From an uncultured Dehalococcoidia bacterium (lineage in GTDB: Bacteria > Chloroflexota > Dehalococcoidia > Lucifugimonadales > CAJWER01), in contig OY282442.1 in the NCBI GenBank assembly GCA_958296115.1, positions 344,001 to 408,000 of the forward strand: a stretch of 64,000 bases of DNA, written 5' to 3'. The translations under genes and the position numbers were made by a program. The first letter of the stretch is position 1; every line of letters begins with the position of its first letter. Positions 37,287 to 44,629 of the stretch are shown here, piece by piece. A model generated the notes under the pieces. That model was not told where the DNA came from, searched no databases, and saw only the letters and a list, made by a program, of their open reading frames with translations.

Positions 37287-38231
37287 TCAGCGCCTCGTAA
37301 CCTCTATCGTGTCAACCAGCGCCTCGACCTCCTCCCGCGCGGGCTGGCTTGCGATGCCTCCCCGGCCTGCCACCTTGAGCCCCGCCGACGCGATGCCCCA
37401 TCGGAGACCCGCCTCGCTCCCCATCCCCTGGACCAAGCAGTGCAGAAATCCCCCTACGAAAGCGTCCCCCGCGCCGGTCGTGTCCGCCACGCCGTTGGGA
37501 GCTATTGCGCGCGCGGATAACACGCCGTCGGGAGCGGCCACCAGGGCGCCGTCCCGCCCAGAGGTAACCGCGACCGTATCCACGCCCCGCTCCTGGAAGA
37601 AGCTCACTGCCTGGCCGGGAGAGTCCACCCCCAGAACGGCGGACGTCTCGTCCGGATGGCTCGTGAATACGACGTCGATGTGCGGGATAACCTCGTCCAG
37701 CGCCTCCCGCGCCTCCCGCGCCGGCCACATGCCCAGACGCAAGTTCGTGTCGAACGAGACCAGCGCGCCTCGCCCCGCCGCAATTTCCACCGCCCTGAGC
37801 GTCGTCGCCCGACAGCTCGGCGAGACTGCCTGGATGATGCTGCTTGCGTGCAGCGCCCGCGCCCCGCCGATATAACCGGCCTCCAGGTCCTCGGGCGTCA
37901 TTCCGCTTGCCGCGCTCCCTTTGCGGTAGTAGATGAACTCGCGCTCGCCCCCCGCCAGCAGCGAAATGAAATGCACCGCCGTGAAACCCGGTACCCGCCT
38001 GACCGCCGACGTGTCTATCCCATTGGCGCGCCACGACTCCAGCAGGTACTCGCCGAAAGGGTCCTCCGCCACTCGCGTAATGTATCCGCACGAAGTCCCC
38101 AACCGCGATGCCATGTGCAGAACGTTGTTCGTGTCGCCCGCGTACGCCCTCCGGAACGTGGAGGCGCTCCCCAGCGGATCTTCGCTGAACAGCTCTATCA
38201 TGCACTCCCCAACCGCGACGATATCAGGCAT
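37287..38231 (-). CDS. PfkB-family sugar kinase (KDG kinase/ribokinase-like)
   Basis: 314 residues from MPDIVAVGECMIELFSEDP; upstream frame is not family-like. N-terminal AYAGDTNNVLHMASRLG is the sugar-binding pattern, with GYITRVAEDPFGEYLLESW. The C-terminal DTTGAGDAFVGGF holds the catalytic Asp and anion hole. The N terminus with GECM(I)E and GDTxN is typical of 2-keto-3-deoxygluconate kinases, which would fit sugar-acid catabolism, but the exact sugar is uncertain. A glutaredoxin gene lies 124 bp upstream. Confidence 0.86.
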   Translation of the reverse strand: MPDIVAVGECMIELFSEDPLGSASTFRRAYAGDTNNVLHMASRLGTSCGYITRVAEDPFGEYLLESWRANGIDTSAVRRVPGFTAVHFISLLAGGEREFIYYRKGSAASGMTPEDLEAGYIGGARALHASSIIQAVSPSCRATTLRAVEIAAGRGALVSFDTNLRLGMWPAREAREALDEVIPHIDVVFTSHPDETSAVLGVDSPGQAVSFFQERGVDTVAVTSGRDGALVAAPDGVLSARAIAPNGVADTTGAGDAFVGGFLHCLVQGMGSEAGLRWGIASAGLKVAGRGGIASQPAREEVEALVDTIEVTRR

Positions 38232-38355
38232 AGCCCTTACCCCAGCCCTGGGTCCGCCGCTTGAACATGATGGGCGGGCATGAGCCAATCCATGGGCGCC
38301 CTCCTTGCGAATGCCCAAGCTGGCGCCCTGCGGATGGACCCATCCCAAGTCATGC

Positions 38356-38601
38356 TCAGCTGGCGACCTTCCGGGCAAGCTCCGCGTCCGACGGCTCCAC
38401 CAGGATAGAGCCGTCCGGGAAGACGATGGTCGGAATGATCCTCTTCCCCTCGTTCACCTGCTCGATGTACCTCGCCCCTTCCGGGTTCTCGTCAATGTCA
38501 ATCCAATCATAGGCCACGCCCCGCCTGTCCAAGAGCGCCTTCGACCTCCGGCAGTCCGGACACCACGGCGCCCCGTACATCTTGATGCTCGTATCGTTCA
38601 T
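38356..38601 (-). CDS. Glutaredoxin-like protein
   Basis: 81 residues from MNDTSIKMYGAPWCPDCRRS. The redox motif is CPDC; the cis-Pro loop IIPTIVFPDGSIL and ending LARKV fit the glutaredoxin/mycoredoxin fold. A longer frame exists upstream but runs into a dispersed repeat. It would reduce disulfides in the cytoplasm. The family length is matched. Confidence 0.86.
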   Translation of the reverse strand: MNDTSIKMYGAPWCPDCRRSKALLDRRGVAYDWIDIDENPEGARYIEQVNEGKRIIPTIVFPDGSILVEPSDAELARKVAS

Positions 38602-38674
38602 CCTGACATCCACCTCGACCATGAGTAATGAAGTCCAACCAGAGTCTAACACTCCCCGCGCCCATAATGCCCGC

Positions 38675-38710
38675 CCTATCCCCTCTCCCTCTACGGGTGA
38701 GGGTGACCCA
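38675..38710. repeat. Dispersed palindrome
   Basis: CCCCTCTCCCTCTACGGGTG with flanking GAGGGTGACC, in the 277-bp gap between the glutaredoxin and the DUF805-like gene. Nothing else is recognised in this gap. Confidence 0.5.
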
Positions 38711-38878
38711 GCGCCGCCAACGCCCCTCTCCCTTACCACGGCGCAAGGCGTACAACCCCCAGGCGAAGGAGCGGGTCAAGGCGGCGGCGACCGACGTGCG
38801 CCAGTAGCTGGCGGGCTACTTCGGGTAGAATGCGCAAGGGGCGGGTAACCGGCCCCGTCAACACAGGAGGGCATAACG

Positions 38879-39322
38879 TTGGAGAGGGTCAAGAGAGCGA
38901 TGAGCTTCGAGGGCGAGGCAACGAGGCGCGAGTGGTGGATGATCTACCTGGCGTCCATGGGCTACATGTTAGTGGCGACCTTGGCGGTCGCAATCGCCAT
39001 GCCAATCGCCATCGAGCTGTACGTAATCGCCGTGACAATCGCCATTGAGCTGTTCGGCGAGGCGGCCGCTGTGCTGTGGTTTATGCCGTGGTATATGGCG
39101 TTGGTCGCGTACTATGCCCCGGCGGTATGGGTGTTCTTGGCAGTGTCGGCGCGGCGTTTGCGGCACAGGAGGAGAGACCCCTGGCTGCTGCTCCTGCTGC
39201 TCCTGACGTTCATCCCGCTGTTCGGCTGGCTCGTGTTCCTCTGGCTGTTCATAGAGGCGGGCTTCCTGGACAAGCCCCGGGTTCGGGTAACGCCAGAGGC
39301 GGTGTCGTACATGACGAGCTAA
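38879..39322 (+). CDS. DUF805-like membrane protein
   Basis: 147 residues from a TTG with AGGAGG 8 nt upstream, which decides the start. The order FEGEATRREWWMIYL, three to four hydrophobic segments and RRLRHRRRDPW resembles DUF805 membrane proteins (xGRasRxexWx...RRLHD). A C-terminal segment LLLLLLLTFIPLFGWLVFLW follows. The function is unknown. A short CCCAC-AAGA-GTGGG hairpin starts just after the stop. Confidence 0.68.
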   Translation: MERVKRAMSFEGEATRREWWMIYLASMGYMLVATLAVAIAMPIAIELYVIAVTIAIELFGEAAAVLWFMPWYMALVAYYAPAVWVFLAVSARRLRHRRRDPWLLLLLLLTFIPLFGWLVFLWLFIEAGFLDKPRVRVTPEAVSYMTS

Positions 39323-39352
39323 CCCACAAGAGTGGGCTGGTGAGCCTGATGG

Positions 39353-39391
39353 TTCCCCTCTCCCTCGACGCGAGAGGGCCAGGGTGAGGGT
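39353..39391. repeat. Dispersed palindrome
   Basis: TTCCCCTCTCCCTCGACG then GAGAGGGCCAGGGTGAGGG, downstream of the DUF805-like gene. Same family as the other intergenic palindromes. Confidence 0.55.
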
Positions 39392-39526
39392 GATTCACCA
39401 CCCGTGACGCCGCCGCTCCTCCCCCGCGCCCCCCAGGCCCGCAGGCGTCCCGCCTGCATCCACACCCCGAATACACCTGTCACAGCCGAGGCTGCCTTCC
39501 TCAAATCACCTCATCGCCAACTCTGG

Positions 39527-39555
39527 TTGACAGCGCAACCGTGGTGTAATAGAGT
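39527..39555 (+). promoter_or_regulatory. Sigma70-like promoter of the DGQHR gene
   Basis: Perfect TTGACA (39527-39532), 17-bp spacer, TAGAGT (39550-39555), 60 bp before the DGQHR start. The accessory cluster therefore has its own promoter. Confidence 0.6.
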
Positions 39556-39615
39556 GTTCGCGGTACCCCCGCTCGGTGGTGAGGTGCCAATCTCAAGTGG
39601 GAGCGATGTGACGGA

Positions 39616-40743
39616 ATGGCCACAATAACCAGACCAGCGATCGAAATTCAGCAGGGGCACCTCACGCTTTATCTGACCTACGTGACCCCGGCAGATCTGT
39701 TCATCCCAGAATTCTACGCTGTAGAGCAACTTGAACCGCTTGAACCGGAGGTCAAAGGTTTCCAGAGGATACTGGATCCGTCGCGAGCTAACAGATTGTC
39801 TAGGCATCTGATAAAAGGATTTGACTCCGGGTACTCCAATCTACCCACCACGATTTTCCTCGCTACCGATAAACCTATCAGTTTTGATCCTGCAACAAAC
39901 GAGATGAGTCTTGAGACCGACGAGGTGTGTCCGTTTAGCGTCGTGGACGGCCAGCATCGGATTGAAGGATTGCTCAGTGCCGCTAAGACCCAGCCTAACT
40001 TGCGCGACTTCAAGTTGCCTGCTACGATCGCAACATCGCTTGATAGAACACACCAGATGTATCATTTCTATATTGTTAATACTACCCAACGGCCGGTAGA
40101 GAAGGAACTAGAGCAGCAGATAACTACTCGGTTCACTGACATGAAAGGCATTGAGGATCTCCCGTACCTACCCTTCTGGTTTGCCGAACAAGTGTCACGT
40201 GGGACCGTTGCTCAGTCCCTTAAACTGGCGCAATTCCTCAACGAAACCCCTGATTCACCTCTGTATGGGCGTATCCAAATGGCCAATGATCCTCGTGGAG
40301 GTCGGGGCAGGATTAAGCAGGCTGGCCTCGTCAATATGTTCAAGACTCATGTCTTCGCTGGCACCAATCCGATTGCGATAAGAGAGATAGACGCTGATAA
40401 GCGTAACCATATCATGTTGAACTACTTCCGTGCGATTGACAGTATATTCGTGGAGACTGAACATAGAGAGTCTTCGAACGTGTACAAGAATAATGGGCTC
40501 TTCTTCTTCCTGGTAATTTCGAAATGGGTTTTCACCGAAATGTATGCGGGAGGCCTAAATTTCACTGAGGATTCCATCGCTCAAATGATTAGAAGCGCAA
40601 TTGATGAGATGGATTTCCCCTACTCTGAAATAGCCGACCCTGGATGGTGGCTTCCTGGACAAGGAGCCAGTTCATTGAACCGCGCAAGCGCACAGATATA
40701 TGCAGGGGAATTTCTCCATGCGCTATCACGCTTACATGCATAG
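39616..40743 (+). CDS. DGQHR-domain protein (DndB-like)
   Basis: 375 residues. The defining motif VVDGQHRIEGL is at about 109-119, followed by a YHFYIVNTTQRPVEKE stretch, as in DGQHR/DndB-type proteins related to the ParB fold. DndB regulates phosphorothioate DNA modification; other DGQHR proteins accompany nucleases of unknown systems. There is no dndCDE here. The coding DNA is AT-richer than its surroundings and uses many A/T-ending codons, a sign of transfer. A GIY-YIG nuclease follows after 11 bp. Confidence 0.82.
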   Translation: MATITRPAIEIQQGHLTLYLTYVTPADLFIPEFYAVEQLEPLEPEVKGFQRILDPSRANRLSRHLIKGFDSGYSNLPTTIFLATDKPISFDPATNEMSLETDEVCPFSVVDGQHRIEGLLSAAKTQPNLRDFKLPATIATSLDRTHQMYHFYIVNTTQRPVEKELEQQITTRFTDMKGIEDLPYLPFWFAEQVSRGTVAQSLKLAQFLNETPDSPLYGRIQMANDPRGGRGRIKQAGLVNMFKTHVFAGTNPIAIREIDADKRNHIMLNYFRAIDSIFVETEHRESSNVYKNNGLFFFLVISKWVFTEMYAGGLNFTEDSIAQMIRSAIDEMDFPYSEIADPGWWLPGQGASSLNRASAQIYAGEFLHALSRLHA

Positions 40744-40754
40744 GAAAACAGACG

Positions 40755-41087
40755 ATGAAAATTGCTGAACTGGATCCAGATATGGGTGATAAGGTCGGTT
40801 TTGAGCTCCGATTCAGCATCTATGTGCCCAAAATACCCGGTTGTTATGTGTTAGCAAACATACGTGAAGACGTTCTCTACATTGGACAAACCAATGATCT
40901 GCAACGTCGTATGGAGGAGCATTGTAAGAATCCAAGAATGACGCAACGGACACCGCAGGGAGTATCTTCATGGTTTTGCTACCGGTCTATACCTAGCGAT
41001 AACCTGTGTCAAATTGAACAGCAATTGCTTTCGTTCTATAAGTTCAGCGAGGGCGTATGGCCACCTCTGAACCGAGCTGGGCCTTGA
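40755..41087 (+). CDS. GIY-YIG nuclease
   Basis: 110 residues from MKIAELDPDMGD. GCY (GIY position) at 29-31, LYIGQTNDLQRR at 41-52 (YIG plus the catalytic Arg), and Glu88 in IEQQLLSFY with a terminal PPLN complete the GIY-YIG active site. No DNA-binding domain is attached. It is 11 bp after the DGQHR gene with the same AT-rich composition, so the two are very probably one unit in which the nuclease cuts DNA or RNA under control of the DGQHR protein. That role is inference. Confidence 0.83.
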   Translation: MKIAELDPDMGDKVGFELRFSIYVPKIPGCYVLANIREDVLYIGQTNDLQRRMEEHCKNPRMTQRTPQGVSSWFCYRSIPSDNLCQIEQQLLSFYKFSEGVWPPLNRAGP

Positions 41088-41125
41088 TTCCTAACGCCCT
41101 AAGTGTGGATTACAAACTAGGCGAC

Positions 41126-41359
41126 ATGTTCGAGGAACATGACATAGTAATCCTCACCAATGACATCCCAGAACATGGTCTGAAAGCGGGCGACGTCGGT
41201 ACCATAGTCGCCGTTCTTGGCGACGGCGCCGCCTTCCTCATCGAGTTCATGACCTTGGACGGCCACACTCTCGCCGTCGTCGAGATCCCGCCGTCCCAGG
41301 TGCGCCCCATAACCGACAGAGACATGGACCACGCCCGCCAGATAGAAGCGCCCGCCTGA
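41126..41359 (+). CDS. DUF4926-domain protein
   Basis: 77 residues from MFEEHDIVILTND; a frame open from 41057 would overlap the nuclease and add an atypical tail. IPEHGLKAGDVGTIVAVLGDG and DGHTLAVVEIP are the DUF4926 consensus. These small beta-rich proteins are often beside toxins, where they may act as antitoxin-like partners. Base composition changes sharply back to GC-rich in this gene. The relation to the flanking nuclease and TIR-like genes is open. Confidence 0.72.
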   Translation: MFEEHDIVILTNDIPEHGLKAGDVGTIVAVLGDGAAFLIEFMTLDGHTLAVVEIPPSQVRPITDRDMDHARQIEAPA

Positions 41360-41400
41360 GGGCGCTTCGGGCAGGCAGCGCCACTACAAGGAGATGAACG

Positions 41401-41769
41401 ATGCCCAAGCTGAAAATGTTTGTCAGCTTCGAATATACCGACCTGCAGCTCAAGGAAACCCTGATAGGACAGGCGAGGCTGCCCGACTCCCCGTTCTCGG
41501 TAACTGACGCCTCCCTCCAGGAGAAACAGAAAGATAGCGTCTGGTTGAGCAAGGCCCAGAGCGCCATAGCGCGTTGCGACGTGTTCGTAGTGATACTGGG
41601 GCAGAACACCCATAACGCCTGCGGCGTACTCAAGGAAATCCAGGTCGCCAAGGGACTGAAGAAGCGCCGATTCCAGATCAGGCCACAGGGCAAGAAATGG
41701 AACCCCATGAGCGGAGCGGGCGAGATGGTAGTTTGGACCTGGGATAACTTGAAGCGGAAGCTATCCTGA
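41401..41769 (+). CDS. TIR-like (MTH538/DUF1863) domain protein
   Basis: 122 residues, one domain. KMFVSFEYTD at 5-14, FSVTDASL near 32-39, CDVFVVILGQNT near 59-70 and VLKEIQVAKG with Glu79 match the MTH538 TIR-like family, which includes ThsB proteins of Thoeris defence. The Glu is at the place of the catalytic TIR residue. No ThsA-type NAD-consuming effector is adjacent, so a signalling role is only suggested. An AAGGAG site precedes the ATG. Confidence 0.75.
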   Translation: MPKLKMFVSFEYTDLQLKETLIGQARLPDSPFSVTDASLQEKQKDSVWLSKAQSAIARCDVFVVILGQNTHNACGVLKEIQVAKGLKKRRFQIRPQGKKWNPMSGAGEMVVWTWDNLKRKLS

Positions 41770-41789
41770 CACCTCTTCCTCGTCCGTTC

Positions 41790-41828
41790 CCCTCCCCTCT
41801 CCCTCGATGGGAGAGGGCCAGGGTAACT
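41790..41828. repeat. Dispersed palindrome
   Basis: CCCCTCCCCTCTCCCTCG then GGGAGAGGGCCAGGGTAAC, between the TIR-like and terminase genes that face each other. Confidence 0.55.
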
Positions 41829-41874
41829 CCCCGGCCTCGCCCCCAGGACCCCAGCCGTCCCGCCTACATCCCCC

Positions 41875-43323
41875 TCACGTCCATATCATCAGCCGCTTCC
41901 GCTTGGTATCCACCGCGAACGTCATCGCCAGCGCGTCCGCCTCATCCGGCGAGCGCCGCATCGAATACTTGCTCTGAAGCTTGATGCGCTCCCCCTCACG
42001 CCTATACCTCCGCGTCGTAACCTGCTCCACCAGCGCCGAATCCCACTCCGTATCCAGCTCCCCGTACTCATACGCCCGACGCATCTTCCACCAAGCCTCC
42101 GCCCCCAGGTTCACGAACTGCTCCGGCTCCGACGCCCTGCTCCCAGCCACGAACGGCACAAGCCTAGCCCTCCGAACCCGCAGCTGCCGCAGCCTGTCAA
42201 TCACCCCGCCGCCGACCCCCGTCTCGTCCACCACCAGGTAATCCACCATCTCCCGCTCGCAATGCTCCGCCAGCCACTCCGCTATCCGCATCGTATCCTG
42301 ACCCTGAATCCTGTGAGCTATCCGCGCCACCCCCCCCTGGCGGCGCACGACCACCGTCTTGTCCCGACCAAACCGCGCCACGTCGCACGCCGACACCACC
42401 GGCCCAGCCGCCTCCAACGTCCGCTCCGCAGCCGCCCGCGCCCACTCCAACGGCACGACGAACTCCTCCCGCTCCTCCGGAAACTTCGCCAACACCATGC
42501 TCGAATACTCCGCGCTCCCCTCCCCCCACTCCACCCTCCGGGCCTCCACGTCCTGCGCCCCGATCATCCCAGCCGCCCAATCCTCCCCCCGGCTCACGTT
42601 CGGCGTGTCGAACGCGCTTATCCTGATTGTCCGGTACATCCAGCTCTTCGAATGGTGCGCGTCATAGAACGCCCCGGGAACCGAATAGGCGTTGCCCACC
42701 AGCAGCAGCCTATCCGGATTCAACCGGCTCAGCGCCTCCACGTGCTCCTCGCCAACCGCGTGAGCCTCCGTAACCACCACCAACAGGTTCGGCGAATGGA
42801 ACCCCTGCAGGTTGTACGGCGAGCTCGTAGCGAACCCCAGCGCGAACGTCTGCTCGTCCACCTCGTACCGCGGAGTCTTGAACATCCTACCCCGCAGCCT
42901 CCCCCCGGCCCGCGCGTACGCCGTCCGCATCTCGTTCCAAACGATGTCGTCTATCTGCCGCTCCGTGGGCCCCGTCACGATGGCCTTGGCGGGATGATGA
43001 GCCGTCACCCACCACAGAGCCGCCCGCGCCGCCGCCCAATCCTTGCCGGACCCGTGACAGCCCACCACCGACACCCGCGGACGCAGCGCCACCGCCCGCA
43101 ATATCTCCCGCTGCTTGTCATACGGCGCCTCCCCCAGCATCCCCCGCACGAACCCCACAGGCCCCTCCGTCGCCCGCGCCCTCCGCACAGCCCGCGCCGA
43201 CTTGCGCGTCGACCTGGCCAGCTTCGACTTGCGCCCCCACTCAGACCGCGCCGACCTGCGCGCGGACCCAGACCGCGCCCTCCGCCCAGCTCTCCCGCCG
43301 TAACCGCCCTTTTCCTTGTTCAA
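41875..43323 (-). CDS. Phage-type terminase large subunit, solitary
   Basis: 482 residues. ATPase: Walker A VGCHGSGKDW at 87-96 and Walker B LLVVVTEAHAV near 180-190 (Thr in place of the usual Asp). RNase H-like nuclease: SACDVARFG (Asp314), YLVVDETGVGGG (Asp366) and SPDEADALAM near 458-466. So both packaging motor and nuclease motifs are present. The TTG start with GGGAGG 9 nt upstream gives an unusual N-terminal extension of about 50 residues very rich in Arg, Ser and Ala. There is no portal, capsid or small terminase gene nearby. It may be a prophage remnant or a domesticated enzyme. Confidence 0.82.
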   Translation of the reverse strand: MNKEKGGYGGRAGRRARSGSARRSARSEWGRKSKLARSTRKSARAVRRARATEGPVGFVRGMLGEAPYDKQREILRAVALRPRVSVVGCHGSGKDWAAARAALWWVTAHHPAKAIVTGPTERQIDDIVWNEMRTAYARAGGRLRGRMFKTPRYEVDEQTFALGFATSSPYNLQGFHSPNLLVVVTEAHAVGEEHVEALSRLNPDRLLLVGNAYSVPGAFYDAHHSKSWMYRTIRISAFDTPNVSRGEDWAAGMIGAQDVEARRVEWGEGSAEYSSMVLAKFPEEREEFVVPLEWARAAAERTLEAAGPVVSACDVARFGRDKTVVVRRQGGVARIAHRIQGQDTMRIAEWLAEHCEREMVDYLVVDETGVGGGVIDRLRQLRVRRARLVPFVAGSRASEPEQFVNLGAEAWWKMRRAYEYGELDTEWDSALVEQVTTRRYRREGERIKLQSKYSMRRSPDEADALAMTFAVDTKRKRLMIWT

Positions 43324-43489
43324 CGCTCATGACCTCCCGAATGATTCGCCCCGGGACGCCCCCAAGCCCGACAGGAAAAGAGACCGCCCCGCGCGGCAAA
43401 GGGTCAGTCCCCTAACACAATCATAGAACACATGTACCCAACACGTCAACCCCCAATGACCGCAGGGCGTCTCGCCAGCGCTCCCCGCC

Positions 43490-43572
43490 CTGTCCCCTCT
43501 CTCCCCGTCCTGTCCCCTCTCCCCCCGTCCTGTCCCCTCTCCCTTAATGGGAGAGGGCCGGGGTGAGAGTAA
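43490..43572. repeat. Tandem dispersed palindromes
   Basis: TGTCCCCTCTC-type half-units repeat three times (CCGTCCTGTCCCCTCTCC...), the last completed by TTAATGGGAGAGGGCCGG. It lies directly before the promoter of noncoding element copy 2. Confidence 0.6.
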
Positions 43573-43614
43573 CAATCCCCCGAAAATTGCCCCAAAATTG
43601 CCCCATAGCGCCCC

Positions 43615-43644
43615 TTGACACCGCGAGAACAGCCGTGCTAGTCT
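43615..43644 (+). promoter_or_regulatory. Promoter of noncoding element copy 2
   Basis: TTGACA (43615-43620), 18-bp spacer, TAGTCT (43639-43644). Upstream are two tandem AAAATTGCCCC units (about 43583-43605), also present before copy 1. Confidence 0.55.
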
Positions 43645-43650
43645 GGTAGA

Positions 43651-44089
43651 CGGCCCGAAGGGGCGTACACCAAACGAGCACAGACCCTCCTCTGCCAAAT
43701 CTGGGTATTCATGCAGCCGCTGCTGTTGGGACGGGGCACCCGCTGTATGAGAAGGTCGCTTCTGTGTTCGGCGCCTCGACAGGAGGACGCAGTGCCAAAT
43801 GCGTCTCCCCCGTTCCAGGTGCGGACTCTCGGACGACCGGGAGGACCGTAGCCAGCGCAGCCCGACGCCTTGGCGGGTGGAAGGTCCAAGCGCGAAACGC
43901 AGGCGGTCCCGCAAGGGCCCGTCAGCCGTCCGGGAAAGTTAGAGGAGGGGCTGCACCCCCAGTGTCGGCGGGCGATCGACGTCGGCATCCTCGAAGCGAG
44001 TACCGGAGTCACTGCCTTGCAAGGCAAACTCATCTCCCGCGAGAGCGGGGGAACCAAGGAGTAGACAGGACGCGGGTCCCAAGACCCGC
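43651..44089 (+). ncRNA. Predicted structured noncoding RNA, copy 2
   Basis: Plus-strand counterpart of the element at 27738-28171, predicted to run about 439 nt to the hairpin GCGGGTC-CCAA-GACCCGC (44072-44089). Core 43781-44064 is almost identical to copy 1, whereas the 5' part (43680-43780) is more diverged but keeps TGTTGGGA and TTCGGCGCC landmarks. The CCC-GCAA-GGG loop here corresponds to GAAA in copy 1, an exchange that preserves a GNRA tetraloop. The GAGA-capped stem CCCGC/GCGGG (44036-44049) is invariant. No T run follows the last hairpin, so the true 3' end is uncertain. It may be transposon-derived. Confidence 0.55.
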
Positions 44090-44094
44090 ACAAG

Positions 44095-44500
44095 TACCCT
44101 CTCCCTAAAGGGGGAAAAGGGCCAGGACAAAGGGCAAAACGCCCCAACCCTGCGCCCCTCCCCCTAGGGGAAAGGGCAAAGGAGACAAGGGCAATTCCCC
44201 GCCCCGTCCCCTCTCCCCAGACGGGAGAAGGGCCAGGACAAGGGCGATAAGCCCGCAAAAGGAGCCGGCCGAGACAAAACGAACATAGCCGAAGGCGCCA
44301 AGAGGCCCCCAGCCTTCATCACCCTCCCCAACAGGGGAGAGACCCAAGGGTGAAGGCAACTCAACGCGCCCCAAAACCCGCTCGCCCCCCATCCCGCCCC
44401 CGGACCACAAGGCGTCCCGCCTGCATTTCTCCCAATCCTGAAAATCCACCAATCCCAGAAATCCTGATTCCGGCGCCTCTCCCACGACGGGAGAGAGTAG
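44095..44500. repeat. Cluster of dispersed palindromes
   Basis: Several units of the same family as near 27.4 kb, for example 44097-44130 (CCCTCTCCCTAAAGGGGG), 44208-44245, 44320-44355 and 44478-44500. Frames across the region are repetitive and not protein-like; no gene is called between the terminase and the Lhr helicase. Confidence 0.6.
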
Positions 44501-44629
44501 GGGGTTGGCCCTGGTTCACGTTGGGAGTGCCTACCAAGATGAATAAGATGCGATTGCCTTGTGTCGAGGGAGGGCCGTCGTATCCAACCGGCGGCTATAG
44601 GGTTATACTGGTGATGGGTGTATATACGA

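Noticed and set aside
38879-39322. Later ATG at about 38900 as start of the DUF805-like gene
   Set aside because: The TTG at 38879 has AGGAGG at ideal distance, whereas the later ATG has none.
43615-44089. Noncoding element considered as RNase P RNA, tmRNA, SRP RNA or a T-box leader
   Set aside because: The conserved cores of these RNAs (such as GAGGAAAGTCC or the SRP GGAAGGAAGC loop, the T-box TGGNACCGCG) were not found, and two copies would be unusual.
43638-44258. Minus frame of 206 codons over noncoding element copy 2
   Set aside because: The translation similar to copy 1's antisense frame reflects DNA identity of the element; frames are interrupted differently and contain palindrome-derived low complexity.
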